From positions 1-35,452 of the forward strand of contig CAYPOT010000038.1 of NCBI GenBank assembly GCA_964412455.1: a stretch of DNA of 35,452 bases, given 5' to 3'. Position numbers and translations under genes: made by a program. Source of the stretch: JAAXXJ01 sp964412455 (GTDB lineage: Bacteria; Nitrospirota; UBA9217). Shown here piece after piece: positions 9,714 through 18,092 of this stretch (position 1 is the first letter of the stretch; each line of letters opens with the position of its first letter). The notes under the pieces were generated by a model. That model was not told the DNA's origin. It saw nothing but the letters and a program-made list of their open reading frames with translations, and searched no databases.

Positions 9714-10182
9714 TCTCGATCTCCCGGATCTCGTATTCAACGGTCTTGGCTGGTGTTTTGACCGTTACGACGTCGCCGACCTTGTGCCCGATCAGCGCCT
9801 TGCCCACCGGCGATTGCACGGATATCTTCCCTTTTTTCAGATCAGCCTCATCTTGGCCGATGAGCGTGTACTTTTTCGTTTCTTCGGAATCGGTATCAAC
9901 GAGCGTGACCGTCGCCCCGAACACCACTTTCTCATTTGAAAGCTTCGAGACATCGATGATCTGCGCGTTGGAAAGCTTATACTCCAGATCGCGTTTCTTG
10001 GCGTCGATGTGCCCCTGGCGTTCCTTTGCCGCGTGGTATTCCGCGTTCTCCGAGAGGTCTCCGTGCCCTCTGGCCTCCTCGATGTCCCTGATGTTCTTCG
10101 GACGCTCCACCTTCATCAGGTGGTCGAGGTTCTTCTTGATCTTGTCGTAGCCATCTTTGGTCATCGGGACTTTTTTCGTCAT
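9700..10182 (-). CDS. greA: Transcription elongation factor GreA
   Basis: GreA (160 residues) enters the RNA polymerase secondary channel and stimulates cleavage of backtracked transcripts. The N-terminal coiled coil carries the family segment with acidic tip, EEARGHGDLSENAEYHAAKE (35-54). The C-terminal FKBP-like domain ends with the conserved SPVGKALIGHKVGD segment. The start overlaps the carB stop as ATGA, with AGGAG upstream inside carB, and the end overlaps pyrK. A housekeeping transcription factor is thus embedded in the pyrimidine operon. Confidence 0.96.
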   Translation of the reverse strand: MTKKVPMTKDGYDKIKKNLDHLMKVERPKNIRDIEEARGHGDLSENAEYHAAKERQGHIDAKKRDLEYKLSNAQIIDVSKLSNEKVVFGATVTLVDTDSEETKKYTLIGQDEADLKKGKISVQSPVGKALIGHKVGDVVTVKTPAKTVEYEIREIEIAVE

Positions 10183-13100
10183 CGTTGTTGATACTCCTGA
10201 ATTGATCTCACCTGGATCGGATGTGCCCTGAGGGCCTCGATGCCGCGCACCGCCGCTTTTGCGGCGGACATGGTCGTGAAATACGGGATGCCCTGCGTCA
10301 GCGTTGTCCTGCGGATGGAATAAGAGTCCTTCTGGGACTCTGCGCCGTGCACGGTATTGATCACCAGGTCGACCTGCCGGTCCTTGATGCTGTCAACCAC
10401 ATGGGGCCTTCCTTCGAACACCTTGTTCACGGTCTCCACGGCAATGCCCCGTTGCTTGAGATACTCCGCCGTACCCCGCGTTGCGACCAGGGAGAACCCG
10501 GCGCGCTCCAGACCGGCGGCCACCTCGTACGCCGCTGGTTTGTCCTTGTCCTTCACGCTGATAAAGACCCGTCCCGAAACCGGAATGGAGTTCCCCGCCG
10601 CGATCTGGGACTTGGCGAAGGACATGCCGAAATCGGCGTCGATCCCCATGACCTCGCCGGTGGACTTCATTTCAGGACCGAGGAGCGTGTCCACTCCCGG
10701 GAACTTGGCAAAGGGGAACACCGCTTCCTTCACGGCAATGTGCTTGATGGTCACTTCCTTCGTGAACCCCAGTTCGGCTAGCGACTTGCCGCCCATGACC
10801 CGCGCCGCGATCTTGGCGAGCGGGACCCCAATGGCCTTGCTCACGAACGGTACGGTCCGCGAAGCACGGGGATTCACCTCGAGGACGTAGACAAGGCCGT
10901 CCTTCACCGCGTACTGGATGTTCATGAGCCCCACGACGCCGAGATCGAGCGCCAGCGCCCTGGTCTGTTTAATGATCTCTTTGATGATATCCGGCGAAAG
11001 CGAGAACGGAGGGAGCGAACAGGCGGAGTCGCCTGAGTGGACCCCTGCTTCCTCGATGTGCTCCATGATGCCGGCAACAACCACCATCTTCCCGTCGGAG
11101 ATGGCGTCCACGTCGATCTCCACGGCGTCCTCGAGATAGCGGTCCACCAGGACCGGGCGGTCCGGCGAGGCCTTGACCGCGCGGGTCATGTAGTTCCTGA
11201 TGCTCTCCTCGTCGTACACGATCTCCATGGCCCGTCCGCCGAGCACGTAGGACGGCCGCACCATCACGGGATACCCGATGGCGTTCGCCGCATCGACGGC
11301 TTCATCGCAGGACACGGCCGTGCCGCTCTCGGCCTGCCGGAGACCCAGGCGGTCCAGAAGCTCCTTGAACCGTTTCCGGTCCTCTGCCCGGTCGATGCTG
11401 TCCGGCGACGTGCCGAGGATAGGCACGCCAAGTTTCTCAAGCGGCACCGCCAGCTTCAGCGGCGTCTGGCCGCCGAACTGGACGATGACACCCACCGGTC
11501 GTTCGCGTTCTATAATATGGTAAACATCCTCGAGAGTCAAGGGTTCGAAGTACAGGCGGTCGGACGTGTCGTAGTCCGTGCTGACGGTCTCGGGGTTGCA
11601 GTTCACCATGATGGTCTCGTACCCGTCCTCCTTCAGCGCGAACGCGGCATGGACGCAGCAGTAGTCGAACTCAATGCCCTGGCCGATGCGGTTCGGCCCC
11701 CCGCCCAGGATGATGATCTTCTTCTTGCCGGTGGGATCAGCCTCGCATTCCGCATGTGCCCCCGGCGAAGCAGACCCCTCCGCACCTCCCCTTGCCAAGG
11801 GGAGGCTGGGTGGGGTTGCACTCCGCACTTGATAGAACGGCTTCTCATAGGTCGAATAGAGGTACGGCGTATGCGCAACGAACTCGGCGGCGCAGGTGTC
11901 CACCTTCTTGAATACCGGGATGATACCCAGTTCCTTCCGCGCTTTTCGCACGGCGTCCTCGGTGGTGGTGAGAAGCTTTGCGATCCGCCGGTCCGAGAAG
12001 CCGTACTCCTTGGCGGTACGAAGGGGATGATCGGTCCCGGGTTCGCCTGCCGTGAGGAGGCTCGCCCCTTTCTCCTTCATGTCCTCCTCCATGTCAACGA
12101 TCTGCTTGATCTGGTGAAGGAACCAGGGATCGATCTTGGACAGGCTGAATATCTCGTCCACGCTCATGCCGGCGCGAAACCCGTCGGCAATGTACCAGAG
12201 CCGCTCCCAGTTCGGCACGCTGATCATCTGCCGGATATCGGCGATGCCATGTTCAACGTCCCCGTCCCGATCGCGCCGAGACTCCAGCCCGTAGCGGTCG
12301 ATCTCGAGGGACCGGAGCGCTTTCTGGAGCGATTCCTTGAAGGTCCTGCCGATGGACATGGCCTCTCCCACGGACTTCATCTGCGTGGTGAGCGTGGCGT
12401 CTGCCTGGGGAAACTTTTCGAAGGCGAACCGGGGATACTTGGTGACCACGTAGTCGATCGTCGGTTCGAAGGAGGCCGGTGTGGCCTTGGTGATGTCGTT
12501 CAGGATCTCATCGAGCGTATAGCCCACGGCGAGCTTTGCCGCGAACTTGGCGATGGGAAAGCCCGTGGCCTTGGACGCCAGCGCCGAACTGCGGGAAACG
12601 CGGGGGTTCATCTCGATCACGATCATCCTGCCGTTCGTCGGATCGACGGCGAACTGGATATTGGAGCCGCCCGTGTCCACGCCGATCTCCCGGATGATCT
12701 TGAGCGACGCGTCACGCATGATCTGGTATTCCTTGTCGCTCAGGGTCTGGGCAGGGGCCACCGTGATGCTGTCTCCCGTATGAATGCCCATGGGGTCGAG
12801 GTTCTCGATGGAGCAGACGATCACCACGTTGTCCTTGGCGTCGCGCATCACCTCGAGCTCATACTCTTTCCAGCCGAGCGCGGACTCCTCGACCAGCACC
12901 TGCCGGACCGGGCTCGCGTCCAGGCCACGGGTGATCAACTCGGTGAATTCCTCCCGGTTATAGGCGATGCCGCCGCCCGTGCCGCCGAGGGTGAAGGCGG
13001 GCCGCAAAATGGCCGGGAAGCCGACCATCTCAAGGATCTCGTAGGCAGACTCCATGCTCGTCGCGAACCCGCTCTTGGGCACCGAGAGACCGATGTCCTC

Positions 13101-13508
13101 CATGGCCTTCTTGAACAGCTCGCGGTCCTCTGCCTTTTTGATGGCCGGCAGCTTCGCGCCGATGAGCTCGACCTTGTATTTTTCCAGCACGCCCGTTTCC
13201 GCGAGGGCCACCGCGGTGTTCAGCGCGGTCTGGCCGCCCATGGTCGGAAGCAGGGCATCGGGCCGCTCGCGCTCGATGATCTTCTCGACGAACGCCGGCG
13301 TGATCGGCTCGATATAGGTCCGGTGCGCCATCTCCGGGTCCGTCATGATCGTGGCAGGGTTCGAGTTGACCAGCACGATCTGGTAGCCCTCTTCCTTGAG
13401 CGCCTTGCACGCCTGCACGCCCGAGTAGTCGAATTCGCAGGCCTGCCCGATCACGATCGGCCCCGCGCCGATGATCAGGATCTTTTTTATGTCGGTTCTT
13501 TTCGGCAT
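10179..13508 (-). CDS. carB: Carbamoyl-phosphate synthase, large subunit
   Basis: CarB makes carbamoyl phosphate from bicarbonate, two ATP and ammonia supplied by CarA. Both ATP-grasp halves are present: the N-terminal half (from LIIGAGPIVIGQACEFDYSG), the helical middle, the C-terminal half (from IILGGGPNRIGQGIEFDY, about residue 599) and the C-terminal allosteric domain. I start it at ATG 13508, preceded by GAAGGAAGG, giving 1109 residues. ATG 13526 is also open, but its codons form that ribosome-binding site. Residues 561-587, between YSTYEKPFYQ and ECEADP, are an unusual linker encoded by a palindromic repeat (11785-11817) that keeps the frame. It overlaps greA by 4 bp. Confidence 0.97.
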   Translation of the reverse strand: MPKRTDIKKILIIGAGPIVIGQACEFDYSGVQACKALKEEGYQIVLVNSNPATIMTDPEMAHRTYIEPITPAFVEKIIERERPDALLPTMGGQTALNTAVALAETGVLEKYKVELIGAKLPAIKKAEDRELFKKAMEDIGLSVPKSGFATSMESAYEILEMVGFPAILRPAFTLGGTGGGIAYNREEFTELITRGLDASPVRQVLVEESALGWKEYELEVMRDAKDNVVIVCSIENLDPMGIHTGDSITVAPAQTLSDKEYQIMRDASLKIIREIGVDTGGSNIQFAVDPTNGRMIVIEMNPRVSRSSALASKATGFPIAKFAAKLAVGYTLDEILNDITKATPASFEPTIDYVVTKYPRFAFEKFPQADATLTTQMKSVGEAMSIGRTFKESLQKALRSLEIDRYGLESRRDRDGDVEHGIADIRQMISVPNWERLWYIADGFRAGMSVDEIFSLSKIDPWFLHQIKQIVDMEEDMKEKGASLLTAGEPGTDHPLRTAKEYGFSDRRIAKLLTTTEDAVRKARKELGIIPVFKKVDTCAAEFVAHTPYLYSTYEKPFYQVRSATPPSLPLARGGAEGSASPGAHAECEADPTGKKKIIILGGGPNRIGQGIEFDYCCVHAAFALKEDGYETIMVNCNPETVSTDYDTSDRLYFEPLTLEDVYHIIERERPVGVIVQFGGQTPLKLAVPLEKLGVPILGTSPDSIDRAEDRKRFKELLDRLGLRQAESGTAVSCDEAVDAANAIGYPVMVRPSYVLGGRAMEIVYDEESIRNYMTRAVKASPDRPVLVDRYLEDAVEIDVDAISDGKMVVVAGIMEHIEEAGVHSGDSACSLPPFSLSPDIIKEIIKQTRALALDLGVVGLMNIQYAVKDGLVYVLEVNPRASRTVPFVSKAIGVPLAKIAARVMGGKSLAELGFTKEVTIKHIAVKEAVFPFAKFPGVDTLLGPEMKSTGEVMGIDADFGMSFAKSQIAAGNSIPVSGRVFISVKDKDKPAAYEVAAGLERAGFSLVATRGTAEYLKQRGIAVETVNKVFEGRPHVVDSIKDRQVDLVINTVHGAESQKDSYSIRRTTLTQGIPYFTTMSAAKAAVRGIEALRAHPIQVRSIQEYQQR
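11785..11817. repeat. Palindromic repeat element inside carB (family E)
   Basis: CCTCCCCTT (11785-11793) and AAGGGGAGG (11797-11805) form a perfect 9-bp stem with a 3-base loop, followed by CTGGGTGGGG. The same plan, an inner CCTC-CCC/GGG-GAGG stem followed by CTGGGTGAGGGG, occurs at 15778-15825 between genes. Here it lies in frame in the interdomain linker of CarB. Near-identical 11-mers, GCATTCCGCAT (11745-11755) and GCACTCCGCAC (11818-11828), flank it. Confidence 0.75.
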
Positions 13509-13527
13509 ATACCTTCCTTCGATCATT

Positions 13528-13585
13528 GTAGGGGCGGCCCTGTGTGGCCGCCCGGATCAGGGCAACCACGCAGGGTTGCCCCTAC
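13528..13585. repeat. 58-bp double-hairpin repeat (family A), copy 1
   Basis: The element begins GTAGGGGC and ends GCCCCTAC, which can pair. Inside are two perfect 8-bp hairpins, GGGCGGCC-ctgtgt-GGCCGCCC and GGGCAACC-acgca-GGTTGCCC, giving a three-way-junction fold. It lies between the radical SAM gene and carB. A second copy of exactly the same length is at 19053-19110. Confidence 0.85.
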
Positions 13586-13618
13586 CAGCAATCAACCTCT
13601 CTGTGTCTTGTGTTTAGA

Positions 13619-14524
13619 CTATTCGAACTCCTGCACCCAGCCGTTCTTCAATCCGTACCGCACCTTGCTGTCATAGGCTGCATCGTACTCCGCTTCCGTG
13701 ATCCTGCGATCGATCTCCGGAAACTCGCCCGTATTGTACGCCGGGAAGTACTGGGACATGAGACTGACATATACTTCCTGCGATATTTCCTCTGCCAGGA
13801 ACTTCATCACACCTTCGGTCCCGGAAAGACCGCCGGGAAGGACAAGGTGCCGGATAATGAGCCCCCGCTTCGCAACGCCGTTCTCGTCGAGCGCTAGGTT
13901 CCCGACCTGCCGATACATTTCCCTGATCGCCGCACGGTTGACCTCTACATAATGCGGTGCCACGGAGTACTTGAGCGCGACCGCGTTGTCGTTGTACCGC
14001 ATGTCCGGCAGGTAAATGTCCACGATGCCGTCGAGCAGCCGGAGCGTCTCCAGGGATTCGTACCCGCTGGTGTTGTACACGATGGGGAGAGCGAACCCCC
14101 GCTCGAGCGCGATGCCCAGCGCCTTCAGGATCTGCGGAACGAAGTGCGTCGGTGTCACCAGGTTCAGGTTGTGGCATCCCGCTTCCTGCAGCGACATCAT
14201 CTGGCAGGCAAGCTCACCGACCGTCCGCTCCGCGCCGTTCCCCATCTGGCTGATGGGATAGTTCTGGCAATAGACGCAGCGGAGATTGCAGTTCGTGAAA
14301 AAGATCGTGCCGGAGCCCTTCGTTCCCGAAAGCGGCGGTTCCTCGCCGTGGTGCGGGCTGACGCTCGATATCACCGGGTTGAGCCCCGAGCGGCAGAAAC
14401 CCAGCTTGTCGTCATTCAGCCTATTCACCCCGCACTCGCGGGGGCAGACCCGGCAGGCTTCGAGAAGCTGGTAAGCCTCATCGATGCGATGTTGTAAGTC
14501 AGTATCTGAAACCATAGCAACCAT
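13619..14524 (-). CDS. PflX-like radical SAM protein
   Basis: This 301-residue protein belongs to the COG1313 (PflX) group of radical SAM enzymes, related to pyruvate formate-lyase activating enzymes. The [4Fe-4S]/AdoMet motif is CNLRCVYC (79-86, CxxxCxxC). An N-terminal cysteine set (Cys24, Cys27, Cys31, Cys44 in CRVCPRECGVN and GFCRSG) and HHGEEPPLSGTKGSGTIFF are family hallmarks. No substrate glycyl-radical enzyme is nearby and the family reaction is unclear. It sits between carA and carB, separated from each by a repeat element. ATG 14524 has AGG six bases upstream. ATG 14515 is an alternative. Confidence 0.85.
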   Translation of the reverse strand: MVAMVSDTDLQHRIDEAYQLLEACRVCPRECGVNRLNDDKLGFCRSGLNPVISSVSPHHGEEPPLSGTKGSGTIFFTNCNLRCVYCQNYPISQMGNGAERTVGELACQMMSLQEAGCHNLNLVTPTHFVPQILKALGIALERGFALPIVYNTSGYESLETLRLLDGIVDIYLPDMRYNDNAVALKYSVAPHYVEVNRAAIREMYRQVGNLALDENGVAKRGLIIRHLVLPGGLSGTEGVMKFLAEEISQEVYVSLMSQYFPAYNTGEFPEIDRRITEAEYDAAYDSKVRYGLKNGWVQEFE

Positions 14525-14537
14525 TCAAAACCTGTTC

Positions 14538-14607
14538 AGCCACTAAGTCACCAAGACACTAAGAATTCTTTTATTAAACTTCGTGACTTTGTGCCTTCGT
14601 GGCGAAA
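14538..14607. repeat. Dispersed inverted repeat (family B), copy 1
   Basis: The left arm (14538-14563, CCACTAAGTCACCAAGACAC) and right arm (14579-14604, CTTCGTGACTTTGTGCCTTC, then GTGGCG) are imperfect inverted copies around an AT-rich centre. The element fills most of the gap between carA and the radical SAM gene. Related copies are at 22051-22161 and, as a half copy, 24722-24745. Confidence 0.7.
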
Positions 14608-14613
14608 ATCCGT

Positions 14614-15741
14614 TTACTGGGTCTTTCGATGTTTTTCCATCATGTCCACGAACCGCTGGAACAGGTACCTGCTGTCATGCGGCCCCGGCGATGACTCCGG
14701 ATGATACTGGACGGAGAATGCCGGCAGGGTCTTGTGTTGGATGCCCTCGCAGGTCTGATCGTTCAGGTTCACGTGGGTCATGACGACGTGGTCCTTCACC
14801 GACTCCATGTCCACGGCAAAACCGTGGTTCTCGGCCGCGATCTCCACCTTCCGGGTCGTCAGGTCCATGATGGGCTGGTTGCCGCCGCGATGGCCGAACT
14901 TGAGCTTGTAGGTCTTCCCGCCGAGGGCGAGAGCGAAAAGCTGCTGGCCCAGGCAGATGCCGAAGATCGGTTTTTTGCCCAGGATCTTTTTTATGTTCTC
15001 GACGGCGTAGGTCACCGGTTCCGGGTCACCGGGGCCGTTGGAGAGAAATACGCCGTCGGGCTTCATGGCCAGGACCTCGTCAGCAGGCATCGCCGCGGGC
15101 ACCACGGTCACGTCGCACCCCGCGCTGGTGAGCAGCCGCAGGATGTTCCGTTTGATCCCGTAGTCGTAGGCCACGACCTTGTACCGCGACGCGGGCTTCT
15201 TCCCAAAGCCCGTCTCGAGGCTCCAGGCGCCCTCGTCCCATGAGTAGGGTTTCTTACAGGTGACATGCTTCGCCAGATCGAGCCCGTTCATCTTCGGCAG
15301 TTTCTTGGCCTTGGCGAAAAGGCTCATAGGATCCAGGTCCGTCGTCGAGATGATCCCCGGCTGTGCCCCGAAGTCGCGGGTATGGCGCGTCAGCGCCCGC
15401 GTGTCGATCCCCTGGATGCCCGGGATGTTATGCGCCTTCAGATAGGCGTCGAGGGACCGCTTCATCCGCCAGTTGCTCGGGAAATCGAGGTATTCCTTCA
15501 CGATGAACCCCTCGACCTGCGGCCGTCCGGACTCAACGTCCTCGTCGTTCACCCCGTAGTTCCCGATCTGGGGATAGGTCATCGTGACGATCTGACCTTT
15601 GTACGACGGGTCGGTCATGATCTCCTGGTATCCCGTCATGCTCGTATTGAAGACCACCTCGCCGGTAGCCTCCCCCTCAGCCCCAAAGGAGGAGCCTTCG
15701 AACACCGTGCCGTCTGCCAATGCAAGGATCGCTTTTTTCAT
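14614..15741 (-). CDS. carA: Carbamoyl-phosphate synthase, small (glutaminase) subunit
   Basis: CarA (375 residues) hydrolyses glutamine and channels ammonia to CarB for carbamoyl phosphate synthesis. The N-terminal half is the small-subunit domain (ADGTVFEGSSFGAEGEATGE). The C-terminal half is a class I glutamine amidotransferase with nucleophile Cys263 in FGICLGQQ and the His347/Glu349 pair in VQYHPES. SNGPGDP (234-240) is also conserved. GAAGGAAGGA lies upstream of the ATG. carB is two genes away rather than adjacent, with the radical SAM gene between. Confidence 0.97.
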   Translation of the reverse strand: MKKAILALADGTVFEGSSFGAEGEATGEVVFNTSMTGYQEIMTDPSYKGQIVTMTYPQIGNYGVNDEDVESGRPQVEGFIVKEYLDFPSNWRMKRSLDAYLKAHNIPGIQGIDTRALTRHTRDFGAQPGIISTTDLDPMSLFAKAKKLPKMNGLDLAKHVTCKKPYSWDEGAWSLETGFGKKPASRYKVVAYDYGIKRNILRLLTSAGCDVTVVPAAMPADEVLAMKPDGVFLSNGPGDPEPVTYAVENIKKILGKKPIFGICLGQQLFALALGGKTYKLKFGHRGGNQPIMDLTTRKVEIAAENHGFAVDMESVKDHVVMTHVNLNDQTCEGIQHKTLPAFSVQYHPESSPGPHDSRYLFQRFVDMMEKHRKTQ

Positions 15742-15777
15742 GCTTTGTTCCTTCCTTCAATCCGCATCTGCTGATCG

Positions 15778-15825
15778 CCCCTCACCTTTATCCTCTCCCC
15801 TCAGGGGAGAGGGCTGGGTGAGGGG
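15778..15825. repeat. Palindromic repeat element (family E), intergenic copy
   Basis: Outer arms CCCCTCACC and GGGTGAGGGG surround the inner palindrome CCTCTCCCCT-C-AGGGGAGAGG. The element can form a strong nested hairpin in the gap between the phosphoesterase gene and carA. It resembles the palindrome inside carB. It could slow or pause transcription but has no U-tract typical of a terminator. Confidence 0.75.
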
Positions 15826-15834
15826 TGGTCCGCA

Positions 15835-16719
15835 TTAGAATTTATCCCTGACTTTTCCGTTCACATCCACAACTTCCCCGCTCACCTTTTCTCCGTCCAC
15901 GGTAAGCAGAACATAGTGATGAAACCCACCGTCCTCGTCCTTCGCGTACAGCGGTGCGCCGCCGCCGCCGGCAACGATGTGACGGATGCCGTCGATGTTC
16001 TTCCGAAGATACACATGTTCATGTCCCAGGAACACCGTGTTAACCCTGTGCTTCACGAACAGGGCCTGGAGCCGATCTCGCTCATCCTTGTACCGGTCAA
16101 GGCTGTTGCCGAAGTGCTTTCCCTTCCCCGGCTCGGGGTAAAGAGGATGATGGACGAACACGAACGTGTGACGCTGTTTCGAAGCAGCGAGGGTCTGCTC
16201 GAGCCATTCGAGCTGCTCGCCGGTGATCTTTTTGTCCTCGCCTTTGACATTGGAATCGAGCACCACGAAGAGAGAATTGCCCGCTGCAAAAGAATAATAA
16301 AGTTCGTTGCCCGGAAGGTTTACCTGCTCCTTATAGGTCTGCTCGCTCCCCGCGACGTCGGGATGGACATCATGGTTGCCGACAGTGAAGAAGTACGGGA
16401 CGGCCACGACCTTCGACATCTCCCAGAAGTTCACCCACTGTTCCCGGCTGCCCGATGTGGCGATCTGGTCGCCGGTATTGACGATGAAGGCGGGCTTCCG
16501 CTCCATGACCTGGCCGATGACCCTCCGGTAGATGTCATCACCCGTCCGGTTGTCGCCGATCACAGCGAAGGTGAACTTCCCTGTTACCTTCTCCAGTGCG
16601 GCGAGCTTTTGCTCAAGCGGCCGGTCCTGAGCGGCGAAGCCGCTCGTGATCGATGCGAAAAAGATCAGGAGCGATACGACCGGTTTTCCAATCCGCAATC
16701 CGAAAGCCGCAATCCGCAA
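15835..16719 (-). CDS. Secreted calcineurin-like metallophosphoesterase
   Basis: This protein of up to 294 residues has an N-terminal signal peptide: basic RIGK, hydrophobic VVSLLIFFASITSG, and a probable cleavage site after GFA. The metallophosphoesterase motifs follow in order: GDNR (in place of the common DxH), NTGDQ, GNHD, VHHP and GHEH. A periplasmic phosphatase or nucleotidase acting on an unknown phosphoester is likely. The start is uncertain. TTG 16719 directly abuts the pyrC stop and has GGAGG ten bases upstream, while TTG 16698 also fits a signal peptide. Both lie inside a dispersed repeat (16690-16721). Confidence 0.85.
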   Translation of the reverse strand: MRIAAFGLRIGKPVVSLLIFFASITSGFAAQDRPLEQKLAALEKVTGKFTFAVIGDNRTGDDIYRRVIGQVMERKPAFIVNTGDQIATSGSREQWVNFWEMSKVVAVPYFFTVGNHDVHPDVAGSEQTYKEQVNLPGNELYYSFAAGNSLFVVLDSNVKGEDKKITGEQLEWLEQTLAASKQRHTFVFVHHPLYPEPGKGKHFGNSLDRYKDERDRLQALFVKHRVNTVFLGHEHVYLRKNIDGIRHIVAGGGGAPLYAKDEDGGFHHYVLLTVDGEKVSGEVVDVNGKVRDKF

Positions 16720-16721
16720 TT
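16690..16721. repeat. AATCCGC tandem repeat (family D), copy 1
   Basis: Imperfect direct repeats of AATCCGCAATCCG lie at the junction of pyrC and the phosphoesterase gene and encode the first residues of the phosphoesterase frame. A matching stretch is at 19114-19145. Confidence 0.65.
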
Positions 16722-17985
16722 AGATCCTGCCTCCCACGATCGTCTGCACCGCTCTTCCCGTCGACTTCCATCCATCGAACGGCGTATTCTTCGAGCGTGA
16801 TTTGAACTCGCTGGCATTTACCGTCCACTCAACGTCCGGGTCGATGATGGTGATATCCGCCACAGCGCCCACGGATAACGTCCCGCCACCGGACTTGATG
16901 ATCCGCGCCGGCGCCGTGCTCATGCGCTCGATCAGTTGTGTCATCGAGAGCACGCCTTCCTGCGCCAGTTTGAGGGACAGGCCCACCGCGGTCTCGAGCC
17001 CGACGATGCCGAAAGGCGCTGCGTCGAACTCTCCCGACTTCTCGTCAAGCGCGTGCGGGGCATGGTCCGTGGCGATCACATCGAGCGTCCCGTCCTTCAG
17101 GCCCTGCTTGATCGCGGCAACATCCTCGGCGGTCCTGAGCGGCGGGTTCATCTTTGCCATGGTGTTGTATCCCCGCACCGCGTCCTCGGTCAGCGAGAAG
17201 TAGTGCGGGCAGGTCTCGGCGGTCACCTTGACGCCCCGCTGCTTCGCCTCGCGGATCAGCCGGACCGATCCCGCCGTGCTGACGTGGCAGATGTGGAGCC
17301 GCGCGCCGGTAAGTTCGGCCAGGGAAATGTCCCTCGCCGTCATCACATCCTCGGCTGCGTTCGGGATGCCCCGGAGACCCAGTTCGGTCGAGACAAACCC
17401 TTCGTTCATCACGCCCTTGGCCGCCAGGCTCGCGTCCTCACAGTGGGAGATAACCGCGATATCGAATATCTTCGAATATTCCATTGCGCGCCGCATGACG
17501 GCCGCGTTCATCACCGGTTTGCCGTCGTCGGATACACCCACGCAGCCCGCGTCGTGAAGCTCGCCCATTTCGGCAAGTTCCTCGCCCTTCGAACCCTTGG
17601 TGATGGCGCCGATGGGGAAGACCCTTGCCGCACCGTCCTTCGCGGCCTGCGAAAGAATGAACTCGGTCACCGACCTGCTGTCGTTCACCGGGTTCGTGTT
17701 CGGCATGCAGCAGACCGCCGTAAATCCGCCGGCCTTTGCCGCGGCTGTTCCGGTGGCGATAGTCTCCTTGTACTCATATCCCGGCTCGCGCAGATGCACG
17801 TGCATGTCAATCAGGCCCGGAACGACGAGCTTGCCCGAAGCGTCAATGACCTGGCTGCCGTCGGCGGAGAGCGAACCCGGCGTGCCGAGTTTCGCGATCT
17901 TCCCGTCGGCGATGAGAAGGTCGAACTTCCCGTTCACCTTGTTCGCGGGATCGATGATGTGGCCGTTCTTGATCAGTATATTCAT
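16720..17985 (-). CDS. pyrC: Dihydroorotase, class I
   Basis: This 421-residue zinc amidohydrolase closes carbamoyl-aspartate to dihydroorotate, the third pyrimidine step. Metal-site signatures are clear: DMHVHLREPGYEYKE (His62, His64), Asp153, HCED (His181), HICHVST (His234) and the catalytic ATDHAPH (Asp307). This is the long class I form (allantoinase-like) rather than the shorter E. coli PyrC type. ATG 17985 is chosen because AAGG lies seven bases upstream. GTG 17991 is an in-frame alternative. The phosphoesterase frame starts on the next base after its stop. Confidence 0.95.
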   Translation of the reverse strand: MNILIKNGHIIDPANKVNGKFDLLIADGKIAKLGTPGSLSADGSQVIDASGKLVVPGLIDMHVHLREPGYEYKETIATGTAAAKAGGFTAVCCMPNTNPVNDSRSVTEFILSQAAKDGAARVFPIGAITKGSKGEELAEMGELHDAGCVGVSDDGKPVMNAAVMRRAMEYSKIFDIAVISHCEDASLAAKGVMNEGFVSTELGLRGIPNAAEDVMTARDISLAELTGARLHICHVSTAGSVRLIREAKQRGVKVTAETCPHYFSLTEDAVRGYNTMAKMNPPLRTAEDVAAIKQGLKDGTLDVIATDHAPHALDEKSGEFDAAPFGIVGLETAVGLSLKLAQEGVLSMTQLIERMSTAPARIIKSGGGTLSVGAVADITIIDPDVEWTVNASEFKSRSKNTPFDGWKSTGRAVQTIVGGRI

Positions 17986-17994
17986 GAGCACACC

Positions 17995-18090
17995 TTTTTC
18001 ACCGCAGAGTACGCAGAGGTTGCAGCGTTTGGATCCTTAAGATCGGAACTTTTCTTCTCTGCGTTCTCAGCGATCTCTGCGGTAAATGAA
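17995..18090. repeat. Dispersed inverted repeat (family C), copy 1
   Basis: The left arm TTCACCGCAGAGTACGCAGA and right arm CGATCTCTGCGGTAAATGAA are inverted with respect to each other. They fill the gap between pyrB and pyrC. A second copy with a longer centre is at 28049-28297. Confidence 0.7.
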
Positions 18091-18092
18091 TT

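Noticed and set aside
11037..13676. 879-codon plus-strand frame opposite carB
   Set aside because: Antisense shadow of carB; composition and lack of motifs argue against a real protein.
17995..18090. CRISPR-like array in the repeat-rich gaps
   Set aside because: The repeats are single inverted pairs or short tandem words without regular spacers.
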